NCBI GenBank assembly: GCA_016776705.1
Contig: JADHSW010000084.1
Span: 1-11,540, forward strand
Length of the DNA: 11,540 nucleotides
Origin: Rhodospirillales bacterium
Lineage (GTDB): Bacteria > Pseudomonadota > Alphaproteobacteria > Rhodospirillales > JABHCV01
Reading direction: 5' to 3'
Shown here: positions 1 through 7,765 of the stretch, piece by piece
Layout of the letters: every line of letters starts with the position of its first letter
Position numbering within the stretch: the stretch's first letter is position 1
The notes under the pieces: generated by a model
Told to the model about the DNA's origin: nothing
Database searches by the model: none
Seen by the model: the letters and a program-made list of their open reading frames with translations, nothing else
Made by a program: the position numbers and the translations under genes

Positions 1-656
1 GCACCCTGGATGATCGTCTTGGTGTGTCACATGAAGAACTGAAACGCATGGAAGTCGCCCCCGCCAAACCCTTGCCCGCCCAGGAACCCCTGTTGTCGGA
101 CAGACCCGAACATATTATCGAGCGCGACCCGGCGAACAAGATAGCCGAGGACAACCCGTTCGGCTTCAAGATGAATGAGCCGGACGACATGTATAACCGG
201 GGCGAGCTTTACAACATGTGTATTCAAAAGGGCACCCTGACGGCAGAAGAGCGCTACAAGATTAATCATCACATGGTCCAGACCATCGCCATGCTGGGAC
301 AACTGCCGTTCCCGAAACACCTCGTCAATGTCCCCGAGATTGCGGGTGGGCACCATGAGACTATGATCGGAACCGGCTATCCCAGACGCCTGAGCAGGGA
401 CGATATGACCCTGCCCGCCCGGATGATGGCCATCGCCGATATTTTCGAAGCCCTGACCGCTTGTGACCGCCCCTATAAAAAAGCCAAAACCTTGAGCGAA
501 AGCATCAAGATTTTATGGTTCATGAAAAAGGATCAGCACATCGACCCGGACTTGTTCGAACTGTTCCTTAAATCGGGTGTGTACAAGGATTACGCAGATA
601 AGTTCCTTATGGAGAGCCAGATCGACGAGGTCGACATCTCACAGTATCTGGAATGA
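1..656 (+). CDS. HD-GYP domain phosphodiesterase, C-terminal part (5' truncated)
   Basis: This is the C-terminal part of an HD-GYP domain protein. The family hydrolyses cyclic di-GMP with a two- or three-metal centre. The frame is open to the left edge (codons from base 3), so the GTG at 24 is probably internal and the true start lies upstream. Visible family marks are HHE at 351-359, the GYP signature GTGYP at 369-383, and the following ADIFEALTACDRPYK helix, then a HIDPDLFELF block near the C-terminus. The hallmark HDxGK metal-binding motif is not where it normally sits, about 20 residues before the LTxEER segment (around 165-230), so it must lie upstream of the window or be missing. Three bases separate the stop from the next gene, which suggests co-transcription. 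The family is confident; catalytic competence cannot be judged from this fragment. Confidence 0.85.
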   Translation, partial: TLDDRLGVSHEELKRMEVAPAKPLPAQEPLLSDRPEHIIERDPANKIAEDNPFGFKMNEPDDMYNRGELYNMCIQKGTLTAEERYKINHHMVQTIAMLGQLPFPKHLVNVPEIAGGHHETMIGTGYPRRLSRDDMTLPARMMAIADIFEALTACDRPYKKAKTLSESIKILWFMKKDQHIDPDLFELFLKSGVYKDYADKFLMESQIDEVDISQYLE

Positions 657-659
657 ACC

Positions 660-1382
660 ATGTCCCCGGCAGTCACCCACGCCAAGTCCTACCCGTTTCC
701 CATCCCAAAGAATTCCTATATCGTTCACGGTGAGGGCTATCGCGAAATTGAAGCAGGGCAGCCCTTGCCGGATCTTACCGGCCTGACCCCGGTACTGGCC
801 TGTGGTTCGAACCAGTCGCCCGAACAGCTGACGCGCAAATTCGATAATCTTGCCGCCTTTCCAATTCCGGTCCTGAAATCCAGAATCAAGGATTTTGACG
901 CCGTCCACTCCCCCCATTTCAGCGCCTACGGTTCAATCCCGGCGACCCTGCATTACCACCCCGGTGTCGAGGCGACTTTATTCACCACCTGGCTAAGCGA
1001 TACCCAGCTTGCGTGCATGCACGCAACAGAAGTCGCCGCCGAAAATTACCATTATGTCCGTCTTGATGGCATCACGCTCGAAATTGAGGGTGGCGAGCAA
1101 CTGACATCTGTACACGCCTATATCTCAAGCCGCGGCTCCCTGTGCCATGACGGCAAACCCCTGGCCCTGGAAGCCGTGCCCGCAACAGGCAGGGATTGGC
1201 CTGAAGTTTCCCAAAACGATGTACAGACCATCGCTCGCAACCGCCTGTCACCGGAAGTCGACCTGGAAACCTTTATCATCCAGAATGTCGATAGCGCTGA
1301 CACCCGCCGAACCAGAATCAATCAATTAGCTGAAGACGCCCTACCCTTCGTCTGGCCTGGCGTCCGTGTAATTGCGGTATGA
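660..1382 (+). CDS. Conserved hypothetical protein, possible gamma-glutamylcyclotransferase-like fold
   Basis: A 240-residue soluble protein with no signal peptide or membrane segment that I can see. I do not recognise it as a named family. Residues 45-56 (VLACGSNQSPEQ) resemble the YGSN loop that opens gamma-glutamylcyclotransferase (GGCT)-like folds. Residues 120-134 (MHATEVAAENYHYVR) resemble the segment in that fold that carries the catalytic glutamate, here possibly E124, followed by an aromatic-rich strand. These are weak, motif-level similarities, so the fold is a suggestion and no substrate is proposed. The ATG lies 3 bases after the HD-GYP stop, without a strong Shine-Dalgarno, consistent with translational coupling. 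The next gene begins 9 bases after its stop, giving a likely three-gene transcription unit. Confidence 0.8.
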   Translation: MSPAVTHAKSYPFPIPKNSYIVHGEGYREIEAGQPLPDLTGLTPVLACGSNQSPEQLTRKFDNLAAFPIPVLKSRIKDFDAVHSPHFSAYGSIPATLHYHPGVEATLFTTWLSDTQLACMHATEVAAENYHYVRLDGITLEIEGGEQLTSVHAYISSRGSLCHDGKPLALEAVPATGRDWPEVSQNDVQTIARNRLSPEVDLETFIIQNVDSADTRRTRINQLAEDALPFVWPGVRVIAV

Positions 1383-1391
1383 TGAGCGGCC

Positions 1392-1883
1392 ATGATTGAG
1401 GATAAAAACACCCTTAACGAGGACGCCCGCGACGTTAACCGCGCTGCGGATTTTCTTGGCTTGCGTGAAATCGACTTCTTCCGCTTCGCCTATCGGCGCT
1501 GGTATTCAAATGATGTAAACGCTGACCAACTGGAGAAAATTTTCGCAGCCTACATGTTTCGGGAAACCGTGCCCCACTGGGTGCGTTATTGTGCCCGTGA
1601 AGTCATCAATCGCGAGGGCATGAACATGCTCGACCCCATCGAATTCGGGGCTGCTGAATTCCGTCATCAAAGCAAGGTGCCGAAAGTTGGAAAACTGTTC
1701 CTGATGATCGCGGGCCTGTTAATGTTGGTCGTTTATATTTCGATCCTGACCACCCGCCACGGTTTTGACGACGCCAATTGTCCCGGGCGCTACGCCAACA
1801 AATTCGTTCTGCAATGGGTCTACATGATCAAGGGCGAACAACCCCCGGCCTGTGATAAATTGGAAGAACAAAAGCCTAAATAA
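1392..1883 (+). CDS. Hypothetical single-pass membrane protein
   Basis: A 163-residue protein that I do not recognise. Residues 1-98 are hydrophilic and probably helical, rich in charged and aromatic residues (for example FFRFAYRRWYSND at 29-41). Residues 101-119 form one clear hydrophobic membrane segment (KLFLMIAGLLMLVVYISIL). A tail of about 44 residues follows, with two cysteines (C130 and C154) and a charged end. Lysines and a histidine flank the N-side of the membrane segment, and the two cysteines would suit a periplasmic tail, so an N-in/C-out orientation is a reasonable guess. It follows the preceding gene by 9 bases and is probably in the same operon as the HD-GYP gene. Its last 8 bases overlap the 3' end of convergent ubiA. 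Coding status is supported by length, spacing and composition like its neighbours. Confidence 0.7.
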   Translation: MIEDKNTLNEDARDVNRAADFLGLREIDFFRFAYRRWYSNDVNADQLEKIFAAYMFRETVPHWVRYCAREVINREGMNMLDPIEFGAAEFRHQSKVPKVGKLFLMIAGLLMLVVYISILTTRHGFDDANCPGRYANKFVLQWVYMIKGEQPPACDKLEEQKPK

Positions 1884-2793
1884 TTTGTCCGGCGATGATG
1901 GCGGCGAAGACGATCAGGCCGAAAAACCTGTTTGATTTAAAGCGCGCCAGACAGCCCTTGGCATCGTTAATATCCAACGTCAACAGTTGCCAGGCCAGAT
2001 GGGCCGCAGCGAAACCCAGCCCCACGTAAAATGCCCAGCCGAGCCCTGTCAGATAACCACAAAGCCCAATCAGGCCAATGGTGCCAGCATAAAATCCCGC
2101 CAGCCATGTGGTGGTGTTTTCGCCAAATCGCAAGGCCGTGGATTTAAGGCCAATCAGGATATCGTCTTCCTTGTCCTGGTGGGCGTAAATGGTGTCGTAT
2201 CCCAGCGTCCACAGGATTCCCGCCATGTAAAGAATACCGGCTGGTGCGGCCAGATCACCCCGAACCGCAGCCCATCCCAGCAGCGCTCCCCAGTTAAACG
2301 CCAACCCCAATACCGCTTGCGGCCAGTATGTGATGCGCTTCATGAAGGGATAAACTGCAACAACCACCAACGATCCTGCACCGACCAAAACGGCGAAAAG
2401 ATTGAATTGCAGCAATACGGCCAGACCAAGCAGCAACTGCAAGCCCAAAAAGGTAAACGCACGGGGGATGCTGACCGCGCCCGATGGGATTGGACGCGTC
2501 GCCGTTCGCGCCACCTGACCATCAAAATTCCTATCGACAATATCATTCAAGGTGCAGCCCGCCCCGCGCATGACCAGCGCCCCTGCACCAAACAGGGCCA
2601 CGAGTATTGGGTCGGGCCATCCCGGGGTCGCCAGGGCGATGCTCCACCAGCACGGCAAAAGCAGCAACCATGTACCGATGGGACGGTCAATGCGGGCCAG
2701 ATGCAGATATGGGCGCAAACCGAGGGGCGCCCATCTGTCGATCCAGGTGAGGGCAGGCATATCGCTGGCAGTGCTTTTATATGCAATTGTCAT
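1876..2793 (-). CDS. ubiA: 4-hydroxybenzoate polyprenyltransferase UbiA
   Basis: Integral membrane prenyltransferase that joins the polyprenyl chain to 4-hydroxybenzoate, the first committed membrane step of ubiquinone synthesis. From the ATG at 2793 it is 305 residues, normal for UbiA. The first Asp-rich motif NDIVDRNFD (residues 83-91), followed by ARTATRPIPSG, and the second motif YDTIYAHQDKEDD (199-211) provide the Mg-diphosphate ligands. Between and after them lie about eight to nine hydrophobic helices. The frame extends to a GTG at 2829, but those 12 extra residues (including a Cys) look unlike a UbiA N-terminus, so I chose the ATG; only a weak AGG lies upstream. It is divergent from rsmE across 56 bases and overlaps the convergent membrane-protein gene by 8 bases. 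The ubiA/rsmE/gshA neighbourhood is familiar in alphaproteobacteria. Confidence 0.95.
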   Translation of the reverse strand: MTIAYKSTASDMPALTWIDRWAPLGLRPYLHLARIDRPIGTWLLLLPCWWSIALATPGWPDPILVALFGAGALVMRGAGCTLNDIVDRNFDGQVARTATRPIPSGAVSIPRAFTFLGLQLLLGLAVLLQFNLFAVLVGAGSLVVVAVYPFMKRITYWPQAVLGLAFNWGALLGWAAVRGDLAAPAGILYMAGILWTLGYDTIYAHQDKEDDILIGLKSTALRFGENTTTWLAGFYAGTIGLIGLCGYLTGLGWAFYVGLGFAAAHLAWQLLTLDINDAKGCLARFKSNRFFGLIVFAAIIAGQII

Positions 2794-2836
2794 GTCGCAA
2801 ACGTAACCTGTCACTTGCCCGAATGCCACCGCAGCT

Positions 2837-2847
2837 TATTATAAGGG
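2837..2847 (+). promoter_or_regulatory. Candidate rsmE promoter -10 and Shine-Dalgarno
   Basis: TATTAT at 2837-2842 matches a sigma-70 -10 box at five of six positions. TTGCCC at 2815-2820 is a fair -35, with a 16-base spacer. AAGGG at 2843-2847 could serve as the ribosome binding site of the ATG at 2850. Start-site geometry would put the transcript's 5' end almost at the ATG, so either the mRNA is leaderless or the real promoter lies further upstream, inside ubiA. Confidence 0.35.
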
Positions 2848-2849
2848 CC

Positions 2850-3644
2850 ATGAGCGATATAAAAACAAAAGCCCGCCTGTTTGTCAGCCAGAACCTGAAG
2901 CAAGGCGCAATTGTATCCCCAAACCCGGATCAGGCCCATTATCTGATGAAGGTGATGCGAGCCACGAATGGCGACAGCGTTGTCGTCTTCAATGGTTGCG
3001 ACGGTGAATGGCGATGCAACATTGAAGAGGCGACGAAGAAAAACTGCGCCTTGCGAATACTGGAGCAACTTCGCGTACAAGCGCCTGAACCCGATCTATG
3101 GCTTGCCTTCGCCCCGCTAAAGAAATCAAATACGGACTTCGTTATCGAAAAGGCCACAGAACTTGGGGTTTCGCGCCTGATCCCGGTGTTTACGGAACAT
3201 ACCAATACCTCACGTGTGAAAACCGAACGCCTGAGCGCCATCGCCATGGAAGCTGCCGAACAATGTGATCGCCTGAGCGTGCCCGAGATTGCAGAGCCTG
3301 TTGATTTTAATGAGCTGCTTGCCAATTGGCCCGACGGACGCATCTTGCTGGTTCCGGACGAAACCGGCGGTGGGCAATCCCTTAAGGCTGTACTTGAAAA
3401 ATTATCCGGCGATGCAGCAACTTCAACTCACGGCTTCTTGATCGGACCCGAGGGCGGCTTCGCACCATCTGAGCTTGACGACTTGAGTAAACTGTCCTTT
3501 GTTACCCGTGTCGGTCTTGGCCCGCGCATTTTGCGGGCGGAAACGGCTGCTCTTGCTGCCCTTTCCTGCTTCCAGGCCATAACCGGAGACTGGGAACTGA
3601 AACCCCGCTTTAATAACGGATACTTTTTTAATGCCCGCAGATAG
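2850..3644 (+). CDS. rsmE: 16S rRNA (uracil1498-N3)-methyltransferase RsmE
   Basis: SPOUT-class methyltransferase that uses SAM to methylate N3 of U1498 in 16S rRNA of the 30S subunit. The protein is 264 residues, a normal length. The N-terminal PUA-like part includes HYLMKVMRATNGD. The knotted C-terminal domain shows KATELGV (101-107), EAAEQCDR (134-141), the SAM-binding loop IGPEGGF (198-204) and LGPRILRAETA (223-233), all diagnostic of RsmE. The frame extends upstream to 2781, but that stretch (basic, with no family similarity) would overlap the start of divergent ubiA. The ATG at 2850, with AAGGG just before it, gives the standard N-terminus ARLFV. Its 3' end overlaps gshA by 14 bases, implying coupled translation. 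Confidence 0.95.
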   Translation: MSDIKTKARLFVSQNLKQGAIVSPNPDQAHYLMKVMRATNGDSVVVFNGCDGEWRCNIEEATKKNCALRILEQLRVQAPEPDLWLAFAPLKKSNTDFVIEKATELGVSRLIPVFTEHTNTSRVKTERLSAIAMEAAEQCDRLSVPEIAEPVDFNELLANWPDGRILLVPDETGGGQSLKAVLEKLSGDAATSTHGFLIGPEGGFAPSELDDLSKLSFVTRVGLGPRILRAETAALAALSCFQAITGDWELKPRFNNGYFFNARR

Positions 3645-4998
3645 CGCCCCCGCAGGTGACGTCGTCACCGACAAGAAAACGCTGGTCGAATATATGGAAT
3701 CCGGTTGCAAGCCGCCAGAAAGATGGCGCATTGGAACCGAGCATGAAAAGTTCGCCTATCACTTGAGCGATCTTACTCAGCTTGAATATGAAGGCGAAGC
3801 TGGCGTTCGCGCCCTGTTGGATGGCCTGACCAAGTTCGGCTGGAAGCCGGTTATCGAAAACGGCAACCCGATTGCGCTTGTCAAGCCCGACAATTCATCC
3901 ATCACACTGGAGCCTGCAGGACAGGTGGAGCTGTCGGGTGCCCCACTTGAGAACATTCATCAAACCTGTTCCGAGGTGTCCGAACATCTAAAACAGGTCA
4001 AGGATGTCGCCAGGGAGTTGGGCATCGGATTCATTGGACTTGGCTACCAGCCAAAGTGGCCTCGCGAAAAAGCGCCATGGATGCCCAAATCCCGTTACAA
4101 GATCATGCGTGAATACATGCCCAAGGTTGGCTCTTTGGGCCTAGATATGATGCAGTCCACCTGCACGGTGCAGGTCAATCTGGATTTCGATTCCGAAGCG
4201 ACAATGATCAAGATGTTCCGAATCTCGCTTGCCCTTCAACCCATCGCCACGGCGCTATGGGCGAACTCTCCATTCCGGAACGGCAAGCCATCAGGATACT
4301 TGAGCTATCGCAGTCATATCTGGACCGACACGGACCCGGATCGCTGTGGCACCCTGCCTTTTGTTTTTGAAGAGGGCTTTGGCTTTGAGCGTTACGTAGA
4401 TTACATGCTCGATATGCCCATGTACTTTGTATATCGCGATGGCAACTATATTGATGCGTCGGGGCAGTCTTTCCGTGATTTCATGAATGGAAAACTGCCT
4501 GCTTACCCGGGCGAGTATCCAACCCTGAAAGATTGGGAAGATCATCTGACCGTCGCATTCCCGGAGGTTCGCCTTAAAAAGTTTCTTGAGATGCGTGGCG
4601 CCGATGGCGGTCCCTGGAATCGCCTGTGCGCCCTGCCCGCTTTCTGGGTCGGCCTGCTTTACAATGATCAAGCCCGAGAGGCCGCCTGGAACCTGATAAA
4701 GGACTGGACACCTGAAGAACATCAGATGTTACGCGATGAGGTTCCCCGGCAAGCCCTGAGTACGCCCTTCAGGACCATTACGGTTGGCGAAATTGCGCTG
4801 GATGCTCTGGAAATAGCACACGAAGGCCTTTCCAGGCGCGGCATTCTGGATGGAGTCGGGCTGGATGAAACCCACTTCCTCAATCCGTTGTTCCAGATCG
4901 CCGAATCCGGCTTTACGCCTGCGGAAGACCTGCTGTGCGCGTATGAGCGTCGGTGGCACAAAAACATCGATCAGATCTTCAAGGAATACGCCTATTAA
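3631..4998 (+). CDS. gshA: Glutamate-cysteine ligase, plant/alphaproteobacterial type
   Basis: ATP-dependent ligase that joins glutamate and cysteine, the first and rate-limiting step of glutathione synthesis; cytoplasmic. At 455 residues it fits the plant/alphaproteobacterial class of glutamate-cysteine ligase rather than the longer E. coli class. Recognisable blocks are RIGTEHEKF (33-41, glutamate/metal binding), SITLEPAGQVELSGAP (90-105) and MMQSTCTVQVNLD (173-185), which form the conserved active-site core, and the typical C-terminal AYERRWHK region. The ATG lies inside the last codons of rsmE, 14 bases before its stop, with no strong ribosome binding site of its own, so translation is probably coupled to rsmE. 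Plant enzymes of this class can be redox-regulated by disulphides; I cannot say whether that applies here. Confidence 0.95.
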   Translation: MPADSAPAGDVVTDKKTLVEYMESGCKPPERWRIGTEHEKFAYHLSDLTQLEYEGEAGVRALLDGLTKFGWKPVIENGNPIALVKPDNSSITLEPAGQVELSGAPLENIHQTCSEVSEHLKQVKDVARELGIGFIGLGYQPKWPREKAPWMPKSRYKIMREYMPKVGSLGLDMMQSTCTVQVNLDFDSEATMIKMFRISLALQPIATALWANSPFRNGKPSGYLSYRSHIWTDTDPDRCGTLPFVFEEGFGFERYVDYMLDMPMYFVYRDGNYIDASGQSFRDFMNGKLPAYPGEYPTLKDWEDHLTVAFPEVRLKKFLEMRGADGGPWNRLCALPAFWVGLLYNDQAREAAWNLIKDWTPEEHQMLRDEVPRQALSTPFRTITVGEIALDALEIAHEGLSRRGILDGVGLDETHFLNPLFQIAESGFTPAEDLLCAYERRWHKNIDQIFKEYAY

Positions 4999-5039
4999 AA
5001 TTTGAAAACGGATTACAATTTCCCTTCTGCGTTTGGCAG

Positions 5040-5047
5040 TATATAAA
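5040..5047 (+). promoter_or_regulatory. Weak candidate -10 element before the EAL-CZB gene
   Basis: The 89 bases between gshA and the EAL gene contain TATATAAA at 5040-5047, which could act as a -10 box, but no convincing -35 stands 16-18 bases upstream. There is no intrinsic terminator behind gshA, so read-through from rsmE-gshA is equally possible. Confidence 0.25.
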
Positions 5048-5087
5048 GGCTATTGGTTTTCTGGGGATAAAGTAACAAACCTGAGCC

Positions 5088-6335
5088 ATGCCGGATGCGA
5101 GTATTGATCTGAATGACATAGAACGCGCTCTCCACGCTGGGGAGTTTTGTTTCTATTTCCAGCCAAAGGTGTCCTTCGTTACCGGACAAATCATCGGCGG
5201 TGAGGCTTTATTGCGCTGGATAAAGCCCGATGGCAGCATCGTTGAGCCTGGTCATTTCCTCCCCCAGGCTGAAAAATCCGGTTTCATCACCAATATTACC
5301 GCCGTCATGTTGCCAGAATTGATCGAAGATATCGAAAAGATCAAGGCCATCAAAACAGACGCGCAGATTGCCTATAATATTTCCGCGCTCGATCTTTACT
5401 CGCCCTATCTGGTGAAGATGCTGCGTAGCTTCATTGGTTCAAGACGCATCAACCCCGGCAACATTCAAATTGAAATTACCGAGACGGCTGTTGTTGATAA
5501 TTCCGACCGTTTCAAGACGGCGTTGCTTGATTTGGTAGCCCTTGGCATCGAAATCGCAATGGATGACTTCGGAACCGGTTATTCGTCTTTGGATTTGCTA
5601 AGCCGCTTGCCAATTTCAGCTGTGAAGCTTGATCAGGGCGTCGTGCGAAGAATGACGGAAGACGTCAAAAATACCCACATTGTACGCTCCAGCCTGTACA
5701 TGGCTCGAGAATTGTCCATAAAAACCGTGGCCGAAGGCGTCGAAAGCAAGGGAACCTACACTTACCTGATGTCAGCGGGCTGCAACGAGGTCCAGGGATA
5801 CTGGATTAGTCCTCCCTTGCCACTTAACGACTTTATCCAGTTGTGCATTCACCAGCCACAATGGCCCCGTTCCACCTTCGGGCTGCTGTACAACGCCTGG
5901 GTCAACCACATATCCTATCGGCGCAAGGTTCTTGATGCCGCCTTAACCATGTCGATGACCAGTCCCGAAGAATGGAAATCCTTACCGAAAATGGATCTGG
6001 CGCACAGTCCTGCACGATGCCGCCTGGGTCAGTGGTACATGGGCGAAGTCAGCGAAACCGAAGGAAGCAACCGCAAGTACAAACAGCTAGAAGAACCACA
6101 CCGGCTGATGCATGCCGCAGGCGCGTCACTGATCAAGGCCATCCGCTCTGAATCAGGGGCACGGGACATTGCCCGGGCGACCCGTATTTTCCTGGAATAT
6201 TCCGACGTCGTCGATGCCGAAGTTTCACGGATTGTCGAGCGCGATCTGGAAAAGACATTCGATGAACTGGATGTCGAAAAAGCCAAAAACGTCCCTGTTA
6301 TGAGCGACCTTCTGGGTGAAAACGACGTTGATTAA
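5088..6335 (+). CDS. EAL-domain c-di-GMP phosphodiesterase with C-terminal CZB zinc-binding domain
   Basis: A 415-residue cytoplasmic protein with two domains. Residues 1-250 form an EAL phosphodiesterase domain that cleaves c-di-GMP to pGpG. Catalytic positions are all present: E39 (EALLRW), N97, E129 (EITET), D159-D160 (DDFGTGYSSL, loop 6), K180, E216 (AEGVES) and Q236 (VQGY). Their spacings match those I recall for RocR, so activity is likely. Residues about 262-352 match a CZB (chemoreceptor zinc-binding) domain: H274, C311 in CRLGQWYMG, H338 and H342. The C-27-H-4-H spacing is the same as in E. coli DgcZ. A charged, probably helical tail (360-400) follows. There is no GGDEF domain, membrane segment or receiver. 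An in-frame TGA at 5082-5084 fixes the ATG as the first possible start. Its stop shares TTAA with convergent tldD. Zinc or oxidant control of hydrolysis is inference. Confidence 0.9.
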   Translation: MPDASIDLNDIERALHAGEFCFYFQPKVSFVTGQIIGGEALLRWIKPDGSIVEPGHFLPQAEKSGFITNITAVMLPELIEDIEKIKAIKTDAQIAYNISALDLYSPYLVKMLRSFIGSRRINPGNIQIEITETAVVDNSDRFKTALLDLVALGIEIAMDDFGTGYSSLDLLSRLPISAVKLDQGVVRRMTEDVKNTHIVRSSLYMARELSIKTVAEGVESKGTYTYLMSAGCNEVQGYWISPPLPLNDFIQLCIHQPQWPRSTFGLLYNAWVNHISYRRKVLDAALTMSMTSPEEWKSLPKMDLAHSPARCRLGQWYMGEVSETEGSNRKYKQLEEPHRLMHAAGASLIKAIRSESGARDIARATRIFLEYSDVVDAEVSRIVERDLEKTFDELDVEKAKNVPVMSDLLGENDVD

Positions 6336-7765
6336 GCCGCCGTACCGCCTACCGTCAGACCATCGATTCTGATGGTTGGCTGACCGACGCCGCAGGGAAC
6401 CCCTTGACCATCCTTGCCGCAGGTGCCGACACCGGGATCAAGTTCCATATCATTGCCGATCATGGAAACACGGGTCAGCACATCCGGGCCATTTCCGATC
6501 AACGTAGCCCCCTTGACGGGTGCGGTGATCTTGCCGTCTTCGACCATATAGGCTTCCGTACAGGTAAAGACGAATTTACCGGACGTAATATCAACCTGCC
6601 CGCCGCCAAAGTTGGTCGCATACAGCCCCTTTTTTACGGATTTCAAAATTTCTTCCGGGTCACGGTCCCCCGCAGGCATGTAGGTGTTGGTCATGCGCGG
6701 AATCGGCGCGTGGGCATAGCTTTGGCGACGCCCGTTACCGGTTGATTCCACACCCATCAGGCGGGCGTTCATGCGGTCCTGCATATAGCCTTTCAGAATT
6801 CCGTCTTCGATCAAAACGGTTTTTTGCGCCGGGGTGCCCTCGTCGTCGATGGTTAGCGAGCCGCGCCGGTCGGCGATGGTGCCGTCATCAATGACCGTCA
6901 CGCCGGGGGAGGCGACGCGTTCACCCAGCAGGCCGGAGAAAGCGGACGTCTTTTTGCGGTTAAAATCCCCTTCCAGACCGTGGCCGATGGCTTCATGCAA
7001 CAAGATGCCCGGCCAACCGGGACCAAGCACAACATCCATTTCGCCCGCGGGCGCAGGCACGGATTCCAGATTGACAAGCGCCAGACGCAAGGCCTCGTCG
7101 ACGGCCTTCTTCCATGTTTCCAGCTTCAAATATTCCTCATAACCGACCCGGCCACCGGTGCCGTAACTGCCGGTTTCCATGCGTTCTCCCTGAGCCGCCA
7201 TGATCTGGATATTCAAGCGCACCAGCGGGCGAATATCGCCAGCCCGGACACCATCTGGACGCAGCACTTGCACCGCCTGCCAACTGCCCGTCAGGGATGC
7301 CGACACCTGCGCCACCCGCTCGTCCTTAGAGCGGGCATAGGCATCCATATCGGCCAGCAGCTTTACTTTGGTTTCAAACTCAACAAGGCTCAGGGGATTG
7401 TCATCCACATAAAGCTGGGCGTTGGTTCCCGGCGGGGGCGCGGCCAGGGTGCCGCCCTTTCCGGCATGTACGGTCTTGACGGTTTCTCCCGCTCGCCTGA
7501 TTGCTTCCTCGCTAAGTTCCGAGGCATGGGAATAGCCCGTTACTTCGCCCGAAACAGCGCGCAGGCCAAACCCTTGAGACGTATCGAAACTGGCGTTCTT
7601 CAATTGCCCGTCATCGAAAACCACAGCCTCCGACTGGTTGTATTCAAGATACAACTCGCCATCGTCGGCCCCTTTCAGGGCATCATCGGTCAGGCTTTCG
7701 ACCCGCCCCCGCTCCATTCCGGCGCGATTGAAGAAAAGATCATCCGTACGGGTAAGGTCGCTCAT
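6332..7765 (-). CDS. tldD: Metalloprotease TldD
   Basis: TldD forms a heterodimeric zinc protease with TldE/PmbA that degrades unfolded peptides, including antitoxins and microcin precursors in enterobacteria. The protein is 477 residues, standard length. The HExxxH zinc motif is HEAIGHGLEGDFNRK (H257, E258, H262). The C-terminal CGKDGQ provides C449, the expected third zinc ligand, next to the conserved GVGQPT. ATG at 7765 is chosen over a TTG codon immediately before it because AGGA lies about 7 bases upstream. No tldE/pmbA partner is in the window; in alphaproteobacteria it is usually elsewhere. The gene is divergent from the DUF3422 gene (about 110 AT-rich bases between the starts) and meets the EAL-CZB gene tail to tail with a 4-base overlap. 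Confidence 0.95.
   Translation of the reverse strand: MSDLTRTDDLFFNRAGMERGRVESLTDDALKGADDGELYLEYNQSEAVVFDDGQLKNASFDTSQGFGLRAVSGEVTGYSHASELSEEAIRRAGETVKTVHAGKGGTLAAPPPGTNAQLYVDDNPLSLVEFETKVKLLADMDAYARSKDERVAQVSASLTGSWQAVQVLRPDGVRAGDIRPLVRLNIQIMAAQGERMETGSYGTGGRVGYEEYLKLETWKKAVDEALRLALVNLESVPAPAGEMDVVLGPGWPGILLHEAIGHGLEGDFNRKKTSAFSGLLGERVASPGVTVIDDGTIADRRGSLTIDDEGTPAQKTVLIEDGILKGYMQDRMNARLMGVESTGNGRRQSYAHAPIPRMTNTYMPAGDRDPEEILKSVKKGLYATNFGGGQVDITSGKFVFTCTEAYMVEDGKITAPVKGATLIGNGPDVLTRVSMIGNDMELDPGVGTCGKDGQGVPCGVGQPTIRIDGLTVGGTAA

Noticed and set aside
1987..2844. A 285-codon open frame on the + strand opposite ubiA.
   Set aside because: It lies wholly antisense to a confidently identified ubiA, has low-complexity polar composition rich in Gln, Arg and Pro, and shows no family motif.
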